From an uncultured Mediterraneibacter sp. (GTDB lineage: Bacteria > Bacillota > Clostridia > Lachnospirales > Lachnospiraceae): a DNA stretch of 64,000 nt. Below the pieces are notes generated by a model that saw only the letters and a list, made by a program, of their open reading frames with translations, was not told the origin of the DNA and did no database searches. Below, in pieces: positions 18,553-28,925 of the stretch. The translations under genes and the position numbers were made by a program. How positions within the stretch are numbered: position 1 is the stretch's first letter; the number at the start of each line of letters is the position of its first letter. The stretch spans positions 114,714 to 178,713 of the forward strand of contig NZ_CALWFZ010000003.1 in NCBI RefSeq assembly GCF_944377805.1, in the 5' to 3' direction.

Positions 18553-18585
18553 CGCATATAAGCAAAATGTCAGGAGTTGAAATAG

Positions 18586-20235
18586 ATGAGCGGAGAAAAA
18601 GAGAGAAAAGTATATGTGGTGGGGCACAAGAATCCGGATACGGATTCGATCTGCTCTGCTATTGCCTATGCGGCTTTAAAAACAAAAGTTACAGGGCATA
18701 CATATGAACCCCGCAGGGCGGGTCAGCTTAATGAGGAGACTCAGTATGTACTGGAACGGTTCGGAGTGAAAGCGCCCAGGCTGCTCTCTGATCTCAGAGA
18801 GCAGATACAGGATGTGGAGCTAAAAGAAGTAGACGGATTAAAGAGCAGCGTCTCCATCCGCACAGCGTGGGAGAAGATGCAGGAGTCCAACATTCATACT
18901 CTTCCGGTCGTCAGAGGAGGGAAACTCGAGGGCCTTATTACTATCGGAGATATTGCGAAAACATATATGGAAGTGTACGACAGTACGATTATCTCTAAGG
19001 CCAGAACCCAGTATCGCAACATTGCCCGTGCAGTGGACGGAGAAGTGCTTACAGGAAATGAGCACAGCTATCTTCTGAAAGGAAAGGTAGTGATTGCGGC
19101 GTCCAGCAGAATTCTGATGTCAGATTTTATCAGCAAGGATGATCTTGTAATTATGGGGGACCGCAAGGACGCTCAGCAGTGCGCTATCGATATGGAGGCA
19201 AGCTGTATGGTCGTCTGTCAGAACGCGCCTGTTTCCGAGAAGATTATCCGACAGGCGAACGAGAAGCAGATCGTGATCATACGGACGCCTCACGATACGT
19301 TTACGGCGGCTCAGCACATCAATCAGAGTATTCCGGTGAAATATTTTATGACGAAGGATAACCTGATTACGTTCAAGATGAAAGATTATGTGGACGACGC
19401 AAGAGATGTGATGGCGCGCAAGAGATTCCGCGATTTCCCGATTGTGGACAACAAGGGGAAATTTTTAGGGCTGATTTCGAGAAGACGCCTTCTTAATGTA
19501 AAGAAAAAGCAGGTGATTCTTGTAGATCACAACGAGAAGAGTCAGGCGGTGGACGGAGTCGAAGAAGCGGAAGTTCTTGAGATTATCGACCACCACAGAC
19601 TGAGCAGTATCCAGACAATGGGACCGGTGTTTTTCAGAAATCAGCCGGTGGGATGTACGGCGACGATTGTCTACCAGATGTATCAGGAATCAGGCGTTGT
19701 GCCAGACGCGGTGAACGCCGCGCTTCTGTGTTCGGCGATTATCTCGGATACGCTGATGTTCCGCTCGCCTACCTGTACGAAGGCGGATGAAGAGTCCGCG
19801 AGAAAACTGGCAGAGATTGCGGATATAGATGTGGAAACACTGGCTCAGGAAATGTTCAATGCGGGAAGTAACTTAAAAGGAAAGAGCGCGGAAGAGATAT
19901 GTTTCCTTGATTTCAAGCAGTTTACAGTAAATGATACGGTTTTTGGAGTGGGACAGGTAAACTCCATGAGCTCAGACGAGTTAAAAGAGATCAAAGAGAT
20001 TGTCTCTCCGTATCTGGAAAAAGCGTGCCGCAGCCACGGACTCAATATGATTTTCTTTATGCTTACGAATATCATTACGGAATCCTCTGAGCTTCTGTGC
20101 TGCGGGCCGGAGGCAAGAGAGAAAATTCTGGCGGCATACGACCTCCCGGAAGACACAGATTCCATTATGCTAAAAGGCGTAGTATCAAGGAAGAAGCAGC
20201 TTGTTCCTACTTTAGTGGGATCTCTTCAGCAGTAG
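18586..20235 (+). CDS. Putative manganese-dependent inorganic pyrophosphatase with CBS and DRTGG domains
   Basis: The 549-residue protein has the family II pyrophosphatase DHH core: VVGHKNPDTDSICSAIAYA (residues 10-28), VDHNE and the DHH motif IIDHHRLSSIQ, with the DHHA2 domain at the C terminus. Between the DHH halves is a regulatory insert of two CBS domains flanking a DRTGG domain. In characterised homologues of this type, adenine nucleotides and diadenosine polyphosphates bind the CBS pair and control hydrolysis of pyrophosphate in the cytoplasm. All catalytic Asp/His motifs appear intact. Confidence 0.92.
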   Translation: MSGEKERKVYVVGHKNPDTDSICSAIAYAALKTKVTGHTYEPRRAGQLNEETQYVLERFGVKAPRLLSDLREQIQDVELKEVDGLKSSVSIRTAWEKMQESNIHTLPVVRGGKLEGLITIGDIAKTYMEVYDSTIISKARTQYRNIARAVDGEVLTGNEHSYLLKGKVVIAASSRILMSDFISKDDLVIMGDRKDAQQCAIDMEASCMVVCQNAPVSEKIIRQANEKQIVIIRTPHDTFTAAQHINQSIPVKYFMTKDNLITFKMKDYVDDARDVMARKRFRDFPIVDNKGKFLGLISRRRLLNVKKKQVILVDHNEKSQAVDGVEEAEVLEIIDHHRLSSIQTMGPVFFRNQPVGCTATIVYQMYQESGVVPDAVNAALLCSAIISDTLMFRSPTCTKADEESARKLAEIADIDVETLAQEMFNAGSNLKGKSAEEICFLDFKQFTVNDTVFGVGQVNSMSSDELKEIKEIVSPYLEKACRSHGLNMIFFMLTNIITESSELLCCGPEAREKILAAYDLPEDTDSIMLKGVVSRKKQLVPTLVGSLQQ

Positions 20236-20276
20236 AGTACAGGCTGTAAATTTCAGAAAAGGAGAGGCAGAGTGAT

Positions 20277-20873
20277 ATGGCGAAACAGATATGGAAGCCC
20301 GGCAATATGCTCTATCCCCTGCCGGCTGTTATGGTCAGCACGGCGGACAGAGAGGGAAACAGCAATATTCTGACGGTTGCATGGACAGGGACAGTGTGTA
20401 CAAACCCTCCTATGGTGTATATCTCTGTGCGTCCTGAGAGGTACTCCTATCACATGATAAAGGAGAGCAAAGAGTTTGTTATAAATCTGACAACGAAGAA
20501 GCTGGCTAAGGCCACCGATTACTGTGGCGTACGTTCCGGCAGAGATGTGGACAAGTGGAAAGAATGCCGTCTTACGAAAGGAAAACCGGCTTCTCTTATG
20601 TATGCGCCTGTGATTGAAGAATCGCCGGTTCACATTGAATGTAAGGTGAAGAGTGTTCAGGAACTGGGGAGCCATCACATGTTTCTGGCGGAGGTGGCTT
20701 CGGTACAGGTAGATGAAACATATATGGACGAAAAAGGGAAGTTTGACCTGAATCAGACAGGGCTGATCGCGTACTCCCACGGCGAGTATCTGGACCTGGG
20801 AAAGAAACTGGGAACTTTTGGATACAGCGTAAGAAAGAAGACGAAGGAAAGAAAAAGGAGGACTCGCAGATAA
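20277..20873 (+). CDS. Flavin reductase-like FMN-binding protein
   Basis: At 198 residues this matches the flavin reductase-like split-barrel family: an N-terminal PLPAVMVSTADREGNSNILTVAWTGTVCTNPPMVYISVR segment that binds FMN, and HMIKESKEFVINLTT. No NAD(P)-binding Rossmann motif is expected in this fold. It may act as an NAD(P)H:FMN oxidoreductase or as an FMN carrier. Its stop overlaps the start of the aldolase gene (TAATG), so the pair is translationally coupled. The C terminus is strongly basic (KKTKERKRRTRR), which is unusual for the family. Confidence 0.85.
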   Translation: MAKQIWKPGNMLYPLPAVMVSTADREGNSNILTVAWTGTVCTNPPMVYISVRPERYSYHMIKESKEFVINLTTKKLAKATDYCGVRSGRDVDKWKECRLTKGKPASLMYAPVIEESPVHIECKVKSVQELGSHHMFLAEVASVQVDETYMDEKGKFDLNQTGLIAYSHGEYLDLGKKLGTFGYSVRKKTKERKRRTRR

Positions 20874-21898
20874 TGCTTTGTTTTGAAAATGACTATTCAG
20901 AGGGGGCTCATGAGGCGGTCCTAAAACGTCTGCTTGAGACAAATATGGAACAGCTTCCGGGATATGGAACGGACCGGTACAGTGAGTCGGCTAAAGAAAA
21001 AATCCGCTCTGTATGTGGATGCCCGGACGCGGATATTTATTTTCTCTCGGGAGGAACTCAGACGAATCAGACAGTGATCAGTTCCGTACTGGATACCCAC
21101 GAAGGGGTGATTGCGGCGCAGACCGGACATATTGCTACCCACGAAGCGGGAGCTATCGAGTGGACCGGGCATAAGGTGCTCATGCTTCCTCAGAAGGAAG
21201 GCAAAATATCGCCGGGTGATCTGGCAGAATATCTGGCTTCTTTTTACAGTGATGAAAATTATGGGCACATGGTATTTCCGGGAATGGTTTACATCTCTCA
21301 TCCCACAGAGTACGGAACATTATATACGGTAAAAGAACTTTCGGAACTATCCTCGGTCTGTAGAGAGTACCGGATTCCCCTGTACCTGGACGGCGCGCGT
21401 CTGGGATATGCCCTTGCGGCCCGGGGAACAGATGTGACGTTGAGGGATGTGGCAAAGTACTGTGATGTATTTTACATCGGCGGCACAAAAGTGGGGGCGC
21501 TCTGCGGGGAAGCTGTCGTATTTCCGGGAGCGGATACGCCTGCTCACTTTATGACGAAAATTAAGCAAAGAGGGGCGCTGCTTGCCAAGGGAAGACTGAT
21601 AGGAGTGCAGTTTGACGCGCTTTTTACCGATGATCTCTATCTTACAATCGGGAGAAATGCCATAGAGACCGCGGATGCATTAAAGGAGGTTTTCCGGGAG
21701 AAAGGATATGAGTTTTATATAAATTCTCCTACAAATCAGATCTTTGTGGTGCTGGAGAATGACCGGATGGAAAGGCTGAAAGAAGAAGTCATATTCAGTT
21801 TCTGGGAAAGGAAGGATGAGACGCATACAGTCGTGCGATTTGCTACGAGCTGGGCGACAAATATGGAAGACGTAGAGAAGCTGGCCGCGCTCCTATAG
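20873..21898 (+). CDS. Low-specificity threonine aldolase / beta-eliminating lyase family
   Basis: The 341-residue PLP enzyme of fold type I has FLSGGTQTNQTV for the cofactor phosphate, an aspartate in YLDGARLGYAL that contacts the pyridine nitrogen, and the Schiff-base lysine in YIGGTKVGALCGE. It cleaves L-threonine or L-allo-threonine to glycine and acetaldehyde. It overlaps the flavin reductase-like gene by one base. Stereospecificity cannot be judged from the sequence. Confidence 0.93.
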   Translation: MLCFENDYSEGAHEAVLKRLLETNMEQLPGYGTDRYSESAKEKIRSVCGCPDADIYFLSGGTQTNQTVISSVLDTHEGVIAAQTGHIATHEAGAIEWTGHKVLMLPQKEGKISPGDLAEYLASFYSDENYGHMVFPGMVYISHPTEYGTLYTVKELSELSSVCREYRIPLYLDGARLGYALAARGTDVTLRDVAKYCDVFYIGGTKVGALCGEAVVFPGADTPAHFMTKIKQRGALLAKGRLIGVQFDALFTDDLYLTIGRNAIETADALKEVFREKGYEFYINSPTNQIFVVLENDRMERLKEEVIFSFWERKDETHTVVRFATSWATNMEDVEKLAALL

Positions 21899-21917
21899 AG
21901 GAGGCGGCCGGATTTTT
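21881..21917 (+). terminator. Terminator of the aldolase gene
   Basis: The stem ctggccgc (21881-21888) pairs with gcggccgg (21904-21911), with an inner ctcct/gaggag extension, and is followed by six T residues. It overlaps the end of the coding sequence. Confidence 0.85.
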
Positions 21918-21973
21918 TGTGGCGGCGTCTGACTGCAATTCCGGAATGTGCCTTCTGGCACTTCCGGTAATTG
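21917..21973 (+). repeat. Dispersed terminator-associated repeat, copy 3 (short form)
   Basis: It again begins at the terminator T tract (ttttgtggcggcg) but lacks the middle third. The 3' hairpin ccggaa-gtgcc / ggcac-ttccgg is intact and carries a compensatory base-pair change relative to copy 2 (a C:G pair replaced by T:A). Confidence 0.65.
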
Positions 21974-22041
21974 GGAAATACAGGTATAAGTTCAGGAGAA
22001 AAGGACAGAATAGTACTGATAACTGAGTATTGCGAAATAAA

Positions 22042-23500
<1,459 letters not shown>

Positions 23501-23529
23501 ATAAATTTGGGAAAACAGCAAAATAGTTC

Positions 23530-23611
23530 TTGCCACAAAGGGCGTTCTATCGTATAATTACCCACGACTTGCAGAAATTTAGCGGATCAGGAATGTGTAT
23601 GCATTCCTGAT
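23530..23611 (+). promoter_or_regulatory. Promoter and leader hairpin of the MATE gene
   Basis: TTGCCA (23530-23535), 17 bp, TATAAT (23553-23558). In the leader a perfect 10-bp stem, atcaggaatg (23586-23595) with cattcctgat (23602-23611), is followed by a weakly T-rich run. It could act as an attenuator. Confidence 0.6.
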
Positions 23612-23660
23612 TCATTTATGACAAAATAACTGTGCGAAAGCTAAATGAGGAGAGGGTAAT

Positions 23661-25019
23661 ATGGCGAAGAACGCAATACATGATATGACATCCGGAAACC
23701 CGGTGAAACTGATCATACAGTTTATGATCCCGATGTGTCTGGGTAATATTTTTCAGCAGTTTTATAATATAGCGGATTCTATCGTGGCGGGGCAGTTTAT
23801 CGGTGTGACGGCGCTGGCGGCTATCGGCAGCACAGGATCGCTGATGTTTTTTGTAACCGGGTGGCTCAACGGTCTGAGCAGCGGATTCGCTATTCTTGTG
23901 TCACAGTGGTTCGGGGCAAAGGAATACGACCGGATGAGACATTATGTGGCAATGTCTGTCTATCTGTCTATTGGCTGCGCTGTTCTGATGACGGTGGGAC
24001 TTCTCATTGCCAATGAGCCGATTCTGCGGCTTATGAACTATTCCGACAGTATTATGCCAGATGTAAAGCTGTACATGGGGATTATATATGCCGGACTCAT
24101 CGTAACGGCGGCGTATAACTCGCTGGCCGCGTTTTTAAGGGCGCTCGGAGATTCAAAGTCTCCGCTCTATTTTCTGATCCTGTCGGCGGTAATCAACGTT
24201 GTGCTGGATATTGTCTTTATTGTGACGTTCGGCATGGGCGTGGAAGGGTGCGCGTATGCGACTGTGATCGCGCAGGGAATCTCAGCGCTGTTATGTTTTA
24301 TTTATATTTTAAAACGTTACCCGATCCTCCACCTTAAGCGGGAGGATTTCAGGATCAGCCTGAGAAGTTTCGGCAGGCTTCTGGCGCTGGGAATCCCTAT
24401 GGGTCTGCAGTTTTCCATTACAGCGATCGGAACGATCATTGTTCAGGGCGCGGTAAATATCTACGGGGAGATCTATATGGCAGGCTTTTCAGCGGCTGGA
24501 AAGCTTCAGAATCTGATCGCGACGGTGTTTACGGCGTTTGGAGCTACGATTGCTACTTATGTGGGACAGAACAGGGGAGCCGGCAAGATGGACCGTGTGA
24601 GACAGGGCGTGCGCTGCACTCAGGCTATGATTCTGATATGGAGCGTTGTACTTATGGCCGTCATGTATTTCTGCGGAAAATATATGACATGGATGTTTAT
24701 CAGTCCGTCGGAGACAGAGGTGGTAGATGCGTCTGTGACTTACTTTCGAACGGTATTCTGGTGCTATCCGTTTCTTGGAAGTATCTTCCTTTATCGAAAT
24801 ACGCTGCAGGGGCTGGGGTATGGGTTCGTGCCGATGATGGGAGGTATCTTTGAACTTGTGGCGAGAAGCGCCATTGTAATGATGCTGGCAGGACATGCCA
24901 GCTATGTGGGAGTATGCCTTTCTGATCCGGCGGCATGGATCGCGGCTCTGATCCCCCTCGTGCCGTACTATTTTTATAAAATGCATAAGATGGAAACAAA
25001 CACACGCCTTGCGGTATAG
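23661..25019 (+). CDS. MATE family multidrug/antimicrobial exporter
   Basis: The 452-residue membrane protein has twelve predicted helices in two homologous six-helix halves. The MATE signature regions MCLGNIFQQFYNIADSIVAGQFIG (first helix) and LALGIPMGLQFSITAIGTIIVQ (seventh helix) are clear. Such proteins expel cationic drugs or metabolites using Na+ or H+ gradients. The gene stands alone with its own promoter and ends in a bidirectional terminator. No substrate can be inferred. Confidence 0.94.
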   Translation: MAKNAIHDMTSGNPVKLIIQFMIPMCLGNIFQQFYNIADSIVAGQFIGVTALAAIGSTGSLMFFVTGWLNGLSSGFAILVSQWFGAKEYDRMRHYVAMSVYLSIGCAVLMTVGLLIANEPILRLMNYSDSIMPDVKLYMGIIYAGLIVTAAYNSLAAFLRALGDSKSPLYFLILSAVINVVLDIVFIVTFGMGVEGCAYATVIAQGISALLCFIYILKRYPILHLKREDFRISLRSFGRLLALGIPMGLQFSITAIGTIIVQGAVNIYGEIYMAGFSAAGKLQNLIATVFTAFGATIATYVGQNRGAGKMDRVRQGVRCTQAMILIWSVVLMAVMYFCGKYMTWMFISPSETEVVDASVTYFRTVFWCYPFLGSIFLYRNTLQGLGYGFVPMMGGIFELVARSAIVMMLAGHASYVGVCLSDPAAWIAALIPLVPYYFYKMHKMETNTRLAV

Positions 25020-25036
25020 CCGCAAGGCGTGTGTCT
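25000..25036. terminator. Bidirectional terminator between the MATE and DUF368 genes
   Basis: A near-perfect stem, acacgccttgcgg paired with ccgcaaggcgtgt, spans the MATE stop codon and separates two convergent genes. Confidence 0.85.
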
Positions 25037-25882
25037 TTACTCAACCGTTACTCTGCTGTTAAATTTATCCAGAACCAGTGCAATGGCGATACCTATGATG
25101 ATGCAGATGATATTGATAACTGCGCTTCCGGCGTCCGCAAATCCCGAAAACGGGATGGTCATAATTGTTGCGGCGATGACGATGCCGATAATTCCGTGGA
25201 AAGCGATGGAATAGAAATTGTCAAAAAGTGCGTTGATCGCTTTGGCCAGGCAGATCACCGTAACGACGGCTCCGATTCCGCCGGGGATCAGGATGTTCAT
25301 GTCAAAATGCCCGATTCCGTTCACAAAAGGCGTGTACAGTCCCAGCGGCATGAGCAGCGTGGAAAAGCTCATGCCCGGGGCAATGATGCTGAGCGCCAGA
25401 CAGAATCCGCAGAACAGATACCAGAAAAAGTTCGGAGCCACTCTGATGGAGAACATCTGAAGTCCGATCAGAATTGCGAAAATGACGATCATGCAGACGA
25501 TAAGAGAGATGTAAGACCCTTTGCTTCGTCCCTGCTCGCCTGCCTCGCGGAAAAGGGAGGGCAGCATACCGGTGATCAGACCGATAAATACGCAGACGGA
25601 CGGGTCAGGATATTTTTCCAGGAAGAAGGAGAGGATATTCGCCACCCCCAGAAATCCGACGGCGCCTCCGATGAATACGGGGATCAGAGGGGGGACATGT
25701 GATCTGAAGTTTTTAAACGGATTGGATAAGAGCTCCATAATCGGCTTATAAATACCAAAGATAACACCCAGAACCCCTCCGGATATGCCTGGAAGTACTG
25801 CTCCCAGTCCGATCAGAGCGCCCTGAAAAATCCGGTAGACAAACTGTAGAGGGTTTCTGCATTTATTCTGATTTTGATTCAT
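25037..25882 (-). CDS. DUF368 membrane protein, likely undecaprenyl-phosphate translocase (PopT family)
   Basis: The 281-residue polytopic protein carries the DUF368 hallmark GALIGLGAVLPGISGGVLGVIFGIYK near the N terminus and a second inverted-repeat-like half, SIIAPGMSFSTLLMPLGLY. DUF368 (PopT) proteins have been shown to recycle undecaprenyl phosphate across the membrane for envelope synthesis. I use the ATG at 25882, where GAAAGGATC precedes it; an in-frame ATG at 25954 has no site. Monocistronic. The family is clear; the function follows from recent family knowledge. Confidence 0.88.
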   Translation of the reverse strand: MNQNQNKCRNPLQFVYRIFQGALIGLGAVLPGISGGVLGVIFGIYKPIMELLSNPFKNFRSHVPPLIPVFIGGAVGFLGVANILSFFLEKYPDPSVCVFIGLITGMLPSLFREAGEQGRSKGSYISLIVCMIVIFAILIGLQMFSIRVAPNFFWYLFCGFCLALSIIAPGMSFSTLLMPLGLYTPFVNGIGHFDMNILIPGGIGAVVTVICLAKAINALFDNFYSIAFHGIIGIVIAATIMTIPFSGFADAGSAVINIICIIIGIAIALVLDKFNSRVTVE

Positions 25883-25999
25883 ATATTTACCGATCCTTTC
25901 AATACTGATTTCATAAACATATTTAGTTATACTATCTTTTATTCCCTTTTTCAAGTATGTATGTAATCTTTCGACAAAATAGCTGATTTTCTGTTGCCA

Positions 26000-26027
26000 T
26001 TGCAGGAATCCGAAAATCTGATATAAT
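26000..26027 (+). promoter_or_regulatory. Promoter of the nucleotidyltransferase gene
   Basis: TTGCAG (26000-26005), 16 bp, TATAAT (26022-26027). Confidence 0.5.
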
Positions 26028-26092
26028 GGATAAGGACTTTGAAGACGTTAGTTTTAGATGAAAAATACAGAATTCAGGAGGACTATATCAAT

Positions 26093-27010
26093 ATGAAAAA
26101 ACCGGTTCTTGTCATTATGGCAGCAGGTATGGGCAGCAGATACGGAGGTCTTAAGCAGATTGACCCCGTGGACAAAGAAGGCCAGATCATTATGGACTTT
26201 TCCATTTATGACGCGAAACGCGCCGGATTTGAGAAAGTAGTATTTATCATCAAGCGGGAAAATGAGAAAGATTTTAAAGAGGCAATCGGCGACAGAATTG
26301 GAAAATCTATGGAGGTCGCGTATGCCTATCAGGATGTAAATAATATACCGGGAGGCTTCGCTGTGCCGGAAGGGAGGGTGAAACCCTGGGGAACCGCTCA
26401 CGCTGTCTTAAGCGCGCGGGAGGAAATCGACGGGCCTTTCGCGGTGATCAATGCCGATGATTATTACGGCCCCCATGCGTTTCGGGTGATCTATGAATAC
26501 CTTACCACTCATGAGGATGACGACAAATACCGCTATACAATGGTGGGATACCGGCTGAAAAATACAGTGACAGACAACGGATATGTCTCGCGCGGCGTCT
26601 GCAGTCTCAATGACAGGAAAGAACTGCTCAGCGTGACGGAATATACCCGCATCGAGAAACGGGGCGGAGGCATTGCGTACTCTGAGGATGACGGAAATAC
26701 ATGGAATGATATTGACGGAGATACTCTTGTATCTATGAATATGTGGGGATTTACTCGCAGCATGTTGGATGAGATCAGGAGTGGATTTCCCGTGTTTCTG
26801 GAAAAGGGGCTTAAGGAGAACCCGATGAAATGTGAGTATTATCTGCCTGCTGTGGTAAGTTCTCTTCTGGCCAAGGAGAAGGCTGTTGTGACAGTGCTGG
26901 AGTCAGAGGATAAATGGTACGGTGTAACGTACAAAGAAGATAAGCCTGCCGTAGTGGCGGCGATACAGTCCTTAAAAGACAGCGGACTCTATCCGCAGAA
27001 ATTATGGTGA
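26093..27010 (+). CDS. Sugar-phosphate nucleotidyltransferase family protein
   Basis: The 305-residue protein begins with the NTP-transferase motif VIMAAGMGSRYGGLKQI (residues 7-23), which binds the nucleotide phosphates. An INADDYYG segment provides the metal-binding aspartates. The family is the GT-A-like nucleotidyltransferase fold that activates sugar phosphates, but the protein is not close to GalU or RmlA, so its sugar is unknown. The ATG at 26093 follows an AGGAGGA site. It precedes galE by 119 bp, consistent with a role in envelope sugar metabolism. Confidence 0.85.
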   Translation: MKKPVLVIMAAGMGSRYGGLKQIDPVDKEGQIIMDFSIYDAKRAGFEKVVFIIKRENEKDFKEAIGDRIGKSMEVAYAYQDVNNIPGGFAVPEGRVKPWGTAHAVLSAREEIDGPFAVINADDYYGPHAFRVIYEYLTTHEDDDKYRYTMVGYRLKNTVTDNGYVSRGVCSLNDRKELLSVTEYTRIEKRGGGIAYSEDDGNTWNDIDGDTLVSMNMWGFTRSMLDEIRSGFPVFLEKGLKENPMKCEYYLPAVVSSLLAKEKAVVTVLESEDKWYGVTYKEDKPAVVAAIQSLKDSGLYPQKLW

Positions 27011-27129
27011 TGCAACATTTTTACTAAAAGATGATTTAAAATTATAAAGAAATCCTATGTCGGGTGTGCTATACTGTGCAAAGAAACGAGAAAACAGTCT
27101 GCAGTCTTATCTTTAAGGAGGAAACGATT

Positions 27130-28146
27130 ATGTCTATTTTAGTAACCGGAGGAGCCGGATTCATAGGAAGTCATACTTGCGTGGAACTTTTAAACGCCGG
27201 CTATGAGGTCGTCGTTGCGGATAACCTGTACAATGCTTCTGAGAAAGCGTTGGACAGAGTAAAGAAGATCACGGGAAAAGATCTGAAATTTTATAAAGCG
27301 GATATACGCGACAGAGAGGCCATGAACGAAATCTTTGAGAAAGAAGATATTGAGTCGGTGATCCATTTTGCGGGCCTCAAGGCTGTAGGTGAGTCGGTGA
27401 GAAAGCCTCTGGAATATTATGAGAATAATATCAGTGGAACGATCACGCTCTGCGATGTAATGAGAAATCATGGCGTGAAGAATATTATCTTCAGCTCTTC
27501 TGCGACAGTTTACGGAGATCCGGCGTTTATTCCGATCACAGAGGAGTGCCCGAAAGGAACATGTACAAATCCCTACGGCTGGACGAAGTGGATGCTGGAG
27601 CAGATTCTTACAGATCTTAATACAGCTGATCCCGAGTGGAATGTCGTGCTTCTCAGATATTTCAATCCAATCGGAGCGCATAAGAGCGGTCTGATAGGAG
27701 AAGATCCGAAGGGGATTCCGAACAACCTGATGCCCTATATTACGCAGGTGGCGATCGGAAAGCTGGAGAGCCTCGGCGTGTTCGGAGATGACTATGATAC
27801 TCCGGACGGAACGGGCGTGCGCGATTATATCCATGTAGTCGATCTTGCCGTCGGACATGTGCGCGCGGTAGAGAAGCTTAAGGAGAAGGCGGGAGTCTCC
27901 GTCTACAATCTGGGCACAGGCAACGGATATTCCGTACTGGATATGGTCAAAGCGTTTGAAAAGGCCTGCGGAAAGAAAATCCCTTATGAGATCAAACCCC
28001 GCCGCGCGGGCGATATTGCCACATGTTACTGTGACGCCACGAAAGCGAAGAATGAACTGAACTGGACGGCAGAACGGGGGCTTGAAGAGATGTGCGAGGA
28101 TTCCTGGAGATGGCAGAGTCAGAACCCTGACGGATATAACAGTTAA
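27130..28146 (+). CDS. galE: UDP-glucose 4-epimerase
   Basis: The 338-residue SDR-extended enzyme has the NAD-binding loop [13 protein letters not shown] at the N terminus, the catalytic SSSATVYG serine region, and the Tyr-x-x-x-Lys pair in [11 protein letters not shown]. It interconverts UDP-glucose and UDP-galactose for galactose use and surface polysaccharides. AAGGAGGAAACG supports the ATG at 27130 over an upstream in-frame ATG at 27064. It is followed by its own terminator. Confidence 0.96.
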   Translation: MSILVTGGAGFIGSHTCVELLNAGYEVVVADNLYNASEKALDRVKKITGKDLKFYKADIRDREAMNEIFEKEDIESVIHFAGLKAVGESVRKPLEYYENNISGTITLCDVMRNHGVKNIIFSSSATVYGDPAFIPITEECPKGTCTNPYGWTKWMLEQILTDLNTADPEWNVVLLRYFNPIGAHKSGLIGEDPKGIPNNLMPYITQVAIGKLESLGVFGDDYDTPDGTGVRDYIHVVDLAVGHVRAVEKLKEKAGVSVYNLGTGNGYSVLDMVKAFEKACGKKIPYEIKPRRAGDIATCYCDATKAKNELNWTAERGLEEMCEDSWRWQSQNPDGYNS

Positions 28147-28165
28147 AGCGGGACAGAATAAAGAG

Positions 28166-28210
28166 CCCGGAGATGCCCTGAAAATCACACACGGTATCTC
28201 CGGGATTTTT
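28166..28210 (+). terminator. Terminator of galE
   Basis: The stem cccggagatgcc (28166-28177) pairs with ggtatctccggg (28193-28204), followed by attttta. Confidence 0.87.
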
Positions 28211-28220
28211 ATTCCTCATA

Positions 28221-28301
28221 ATCAATAATAATTATCGTTATTGATAATTGACATAAGCGCCGGCGCGTGGTATATTACAAATAAGTTGGTAAAACTAACT
28301 T
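28221..28301 (+). promoter_or_regulatory. ahpC promoter with Fur/PerR-like box and a downstream inverted repeat
   Basis: TTGACA (28248-28253), 17 bp, TATATT (28271-28276). Upstream, atcaataa (28221-28228) and ttattgat (28238-28245) form an A/T-rich palindrome of the Fur/PerR type. Just after the -10 box, aagttggt (28283-28290) and actaactt (28294-28301) form a second inverted repeat whose half-site resembles the one in the enolase promoter. Confidence 0.55.
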
Positions 28302-28336
28302 AATTCAGTGAAACATATGGTGAAAGGAGATTTAAT

Positions 28337-28900
28337 ATGTCATTTATTGGAAAAGAAGTAGTAGATTTTAAGGTGCAGTCCTATCAGGGAAATGAGTTTA
28401 AAGAGGTTACAAAGGCGGATATTCTCGGACACTGGTCTGTGTTTTTCTTCTATCCGGCGGACTTTACGTTTGTGTGCCCTACAGAGCTTGAGGATCTGGC
28501 AGACAAGTATGAAGAGTTTAAAAAGGCAGGATGTGAAATCTATTCCGTCTCCTGCGATACTCATTATGTTCACAAGGCATGGCATGACGCGTCGAAAACA
28601 ATTCAGAAAATCGGGTATCCGATGCTGGCAGATCCGACCGGAGTGCTGGCGAGAGGCTTTGATGTGATGATTGAAGAGGACGGCGTGGCAGAGCGCGGCA
28701 GCTTTATTGTCAATCCGGAAGGGAAGATTGTGGCATATGAAGTTATTGCCGGAAATGTGGGAAGAAATGCGGATGAATTGTTCCGCAGAGTTCAGGCGAG
28801 CCAGTTCGTTGCGGAGCACGGCGACGAGGTGTGCCCGGCCAAGTGGCAGCCGGGAGCTGATACGCTGAAGCCGAGTCTTGATCTCGTAGGACTTCTGTAG
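28337..28900 (+). CDS. ahpC: Peroxiredoxin AhpC
   Basis: At 187 residues this is a typical 2-Cys peroxiredoxin. The peroxidatic cysteine lies in FYPADFTFVCPTELEDLA, the resolving cysteine in GDEVCPAKWQPG near the C terminus, and the catalytic threonine and arginine are in their usual places. It reduces hydrogen peroxide and organic hydroperoxides in the cytoplasm. Its electron donor is almost certainly the next gene product, 25 bp downstream. The upstream region has Fur/PerR-like operator candidates. Confidence 0.97.
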   Translation: MSFIGKEVVDFKVQSYQGNEFKEVTKADILGHWSVFFFYPADFTFVCPTELEDLADKYEEFKKAGCEIYSVSCDTHYVHKAWHDASKTIQKIGYPMLADPTGVLARGFDVMIEEDGVAERGSFIVNPEGKIVAYEVIAGNVGRNADELFRRVQASQFVAEHGDEVCPAKWQPGADTLKPSLDLVGLL

Positions 28901-28925
28901 GGAATGAGACAATAGGAGGCAAGCG

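Noticed and set aside
25031-25702. A 223-codon forward ORF rich in Asp, Arg, Gly and His
   Set aside because: It lies antisense to the DUF368 membrane protein gene, has odd composition for any known protein and no ribosome site; it is a shadow of that gene.
27190-28188. A 332-codon reverse ORF
   Set aside because: Antisense to galE; no conserved motifs.
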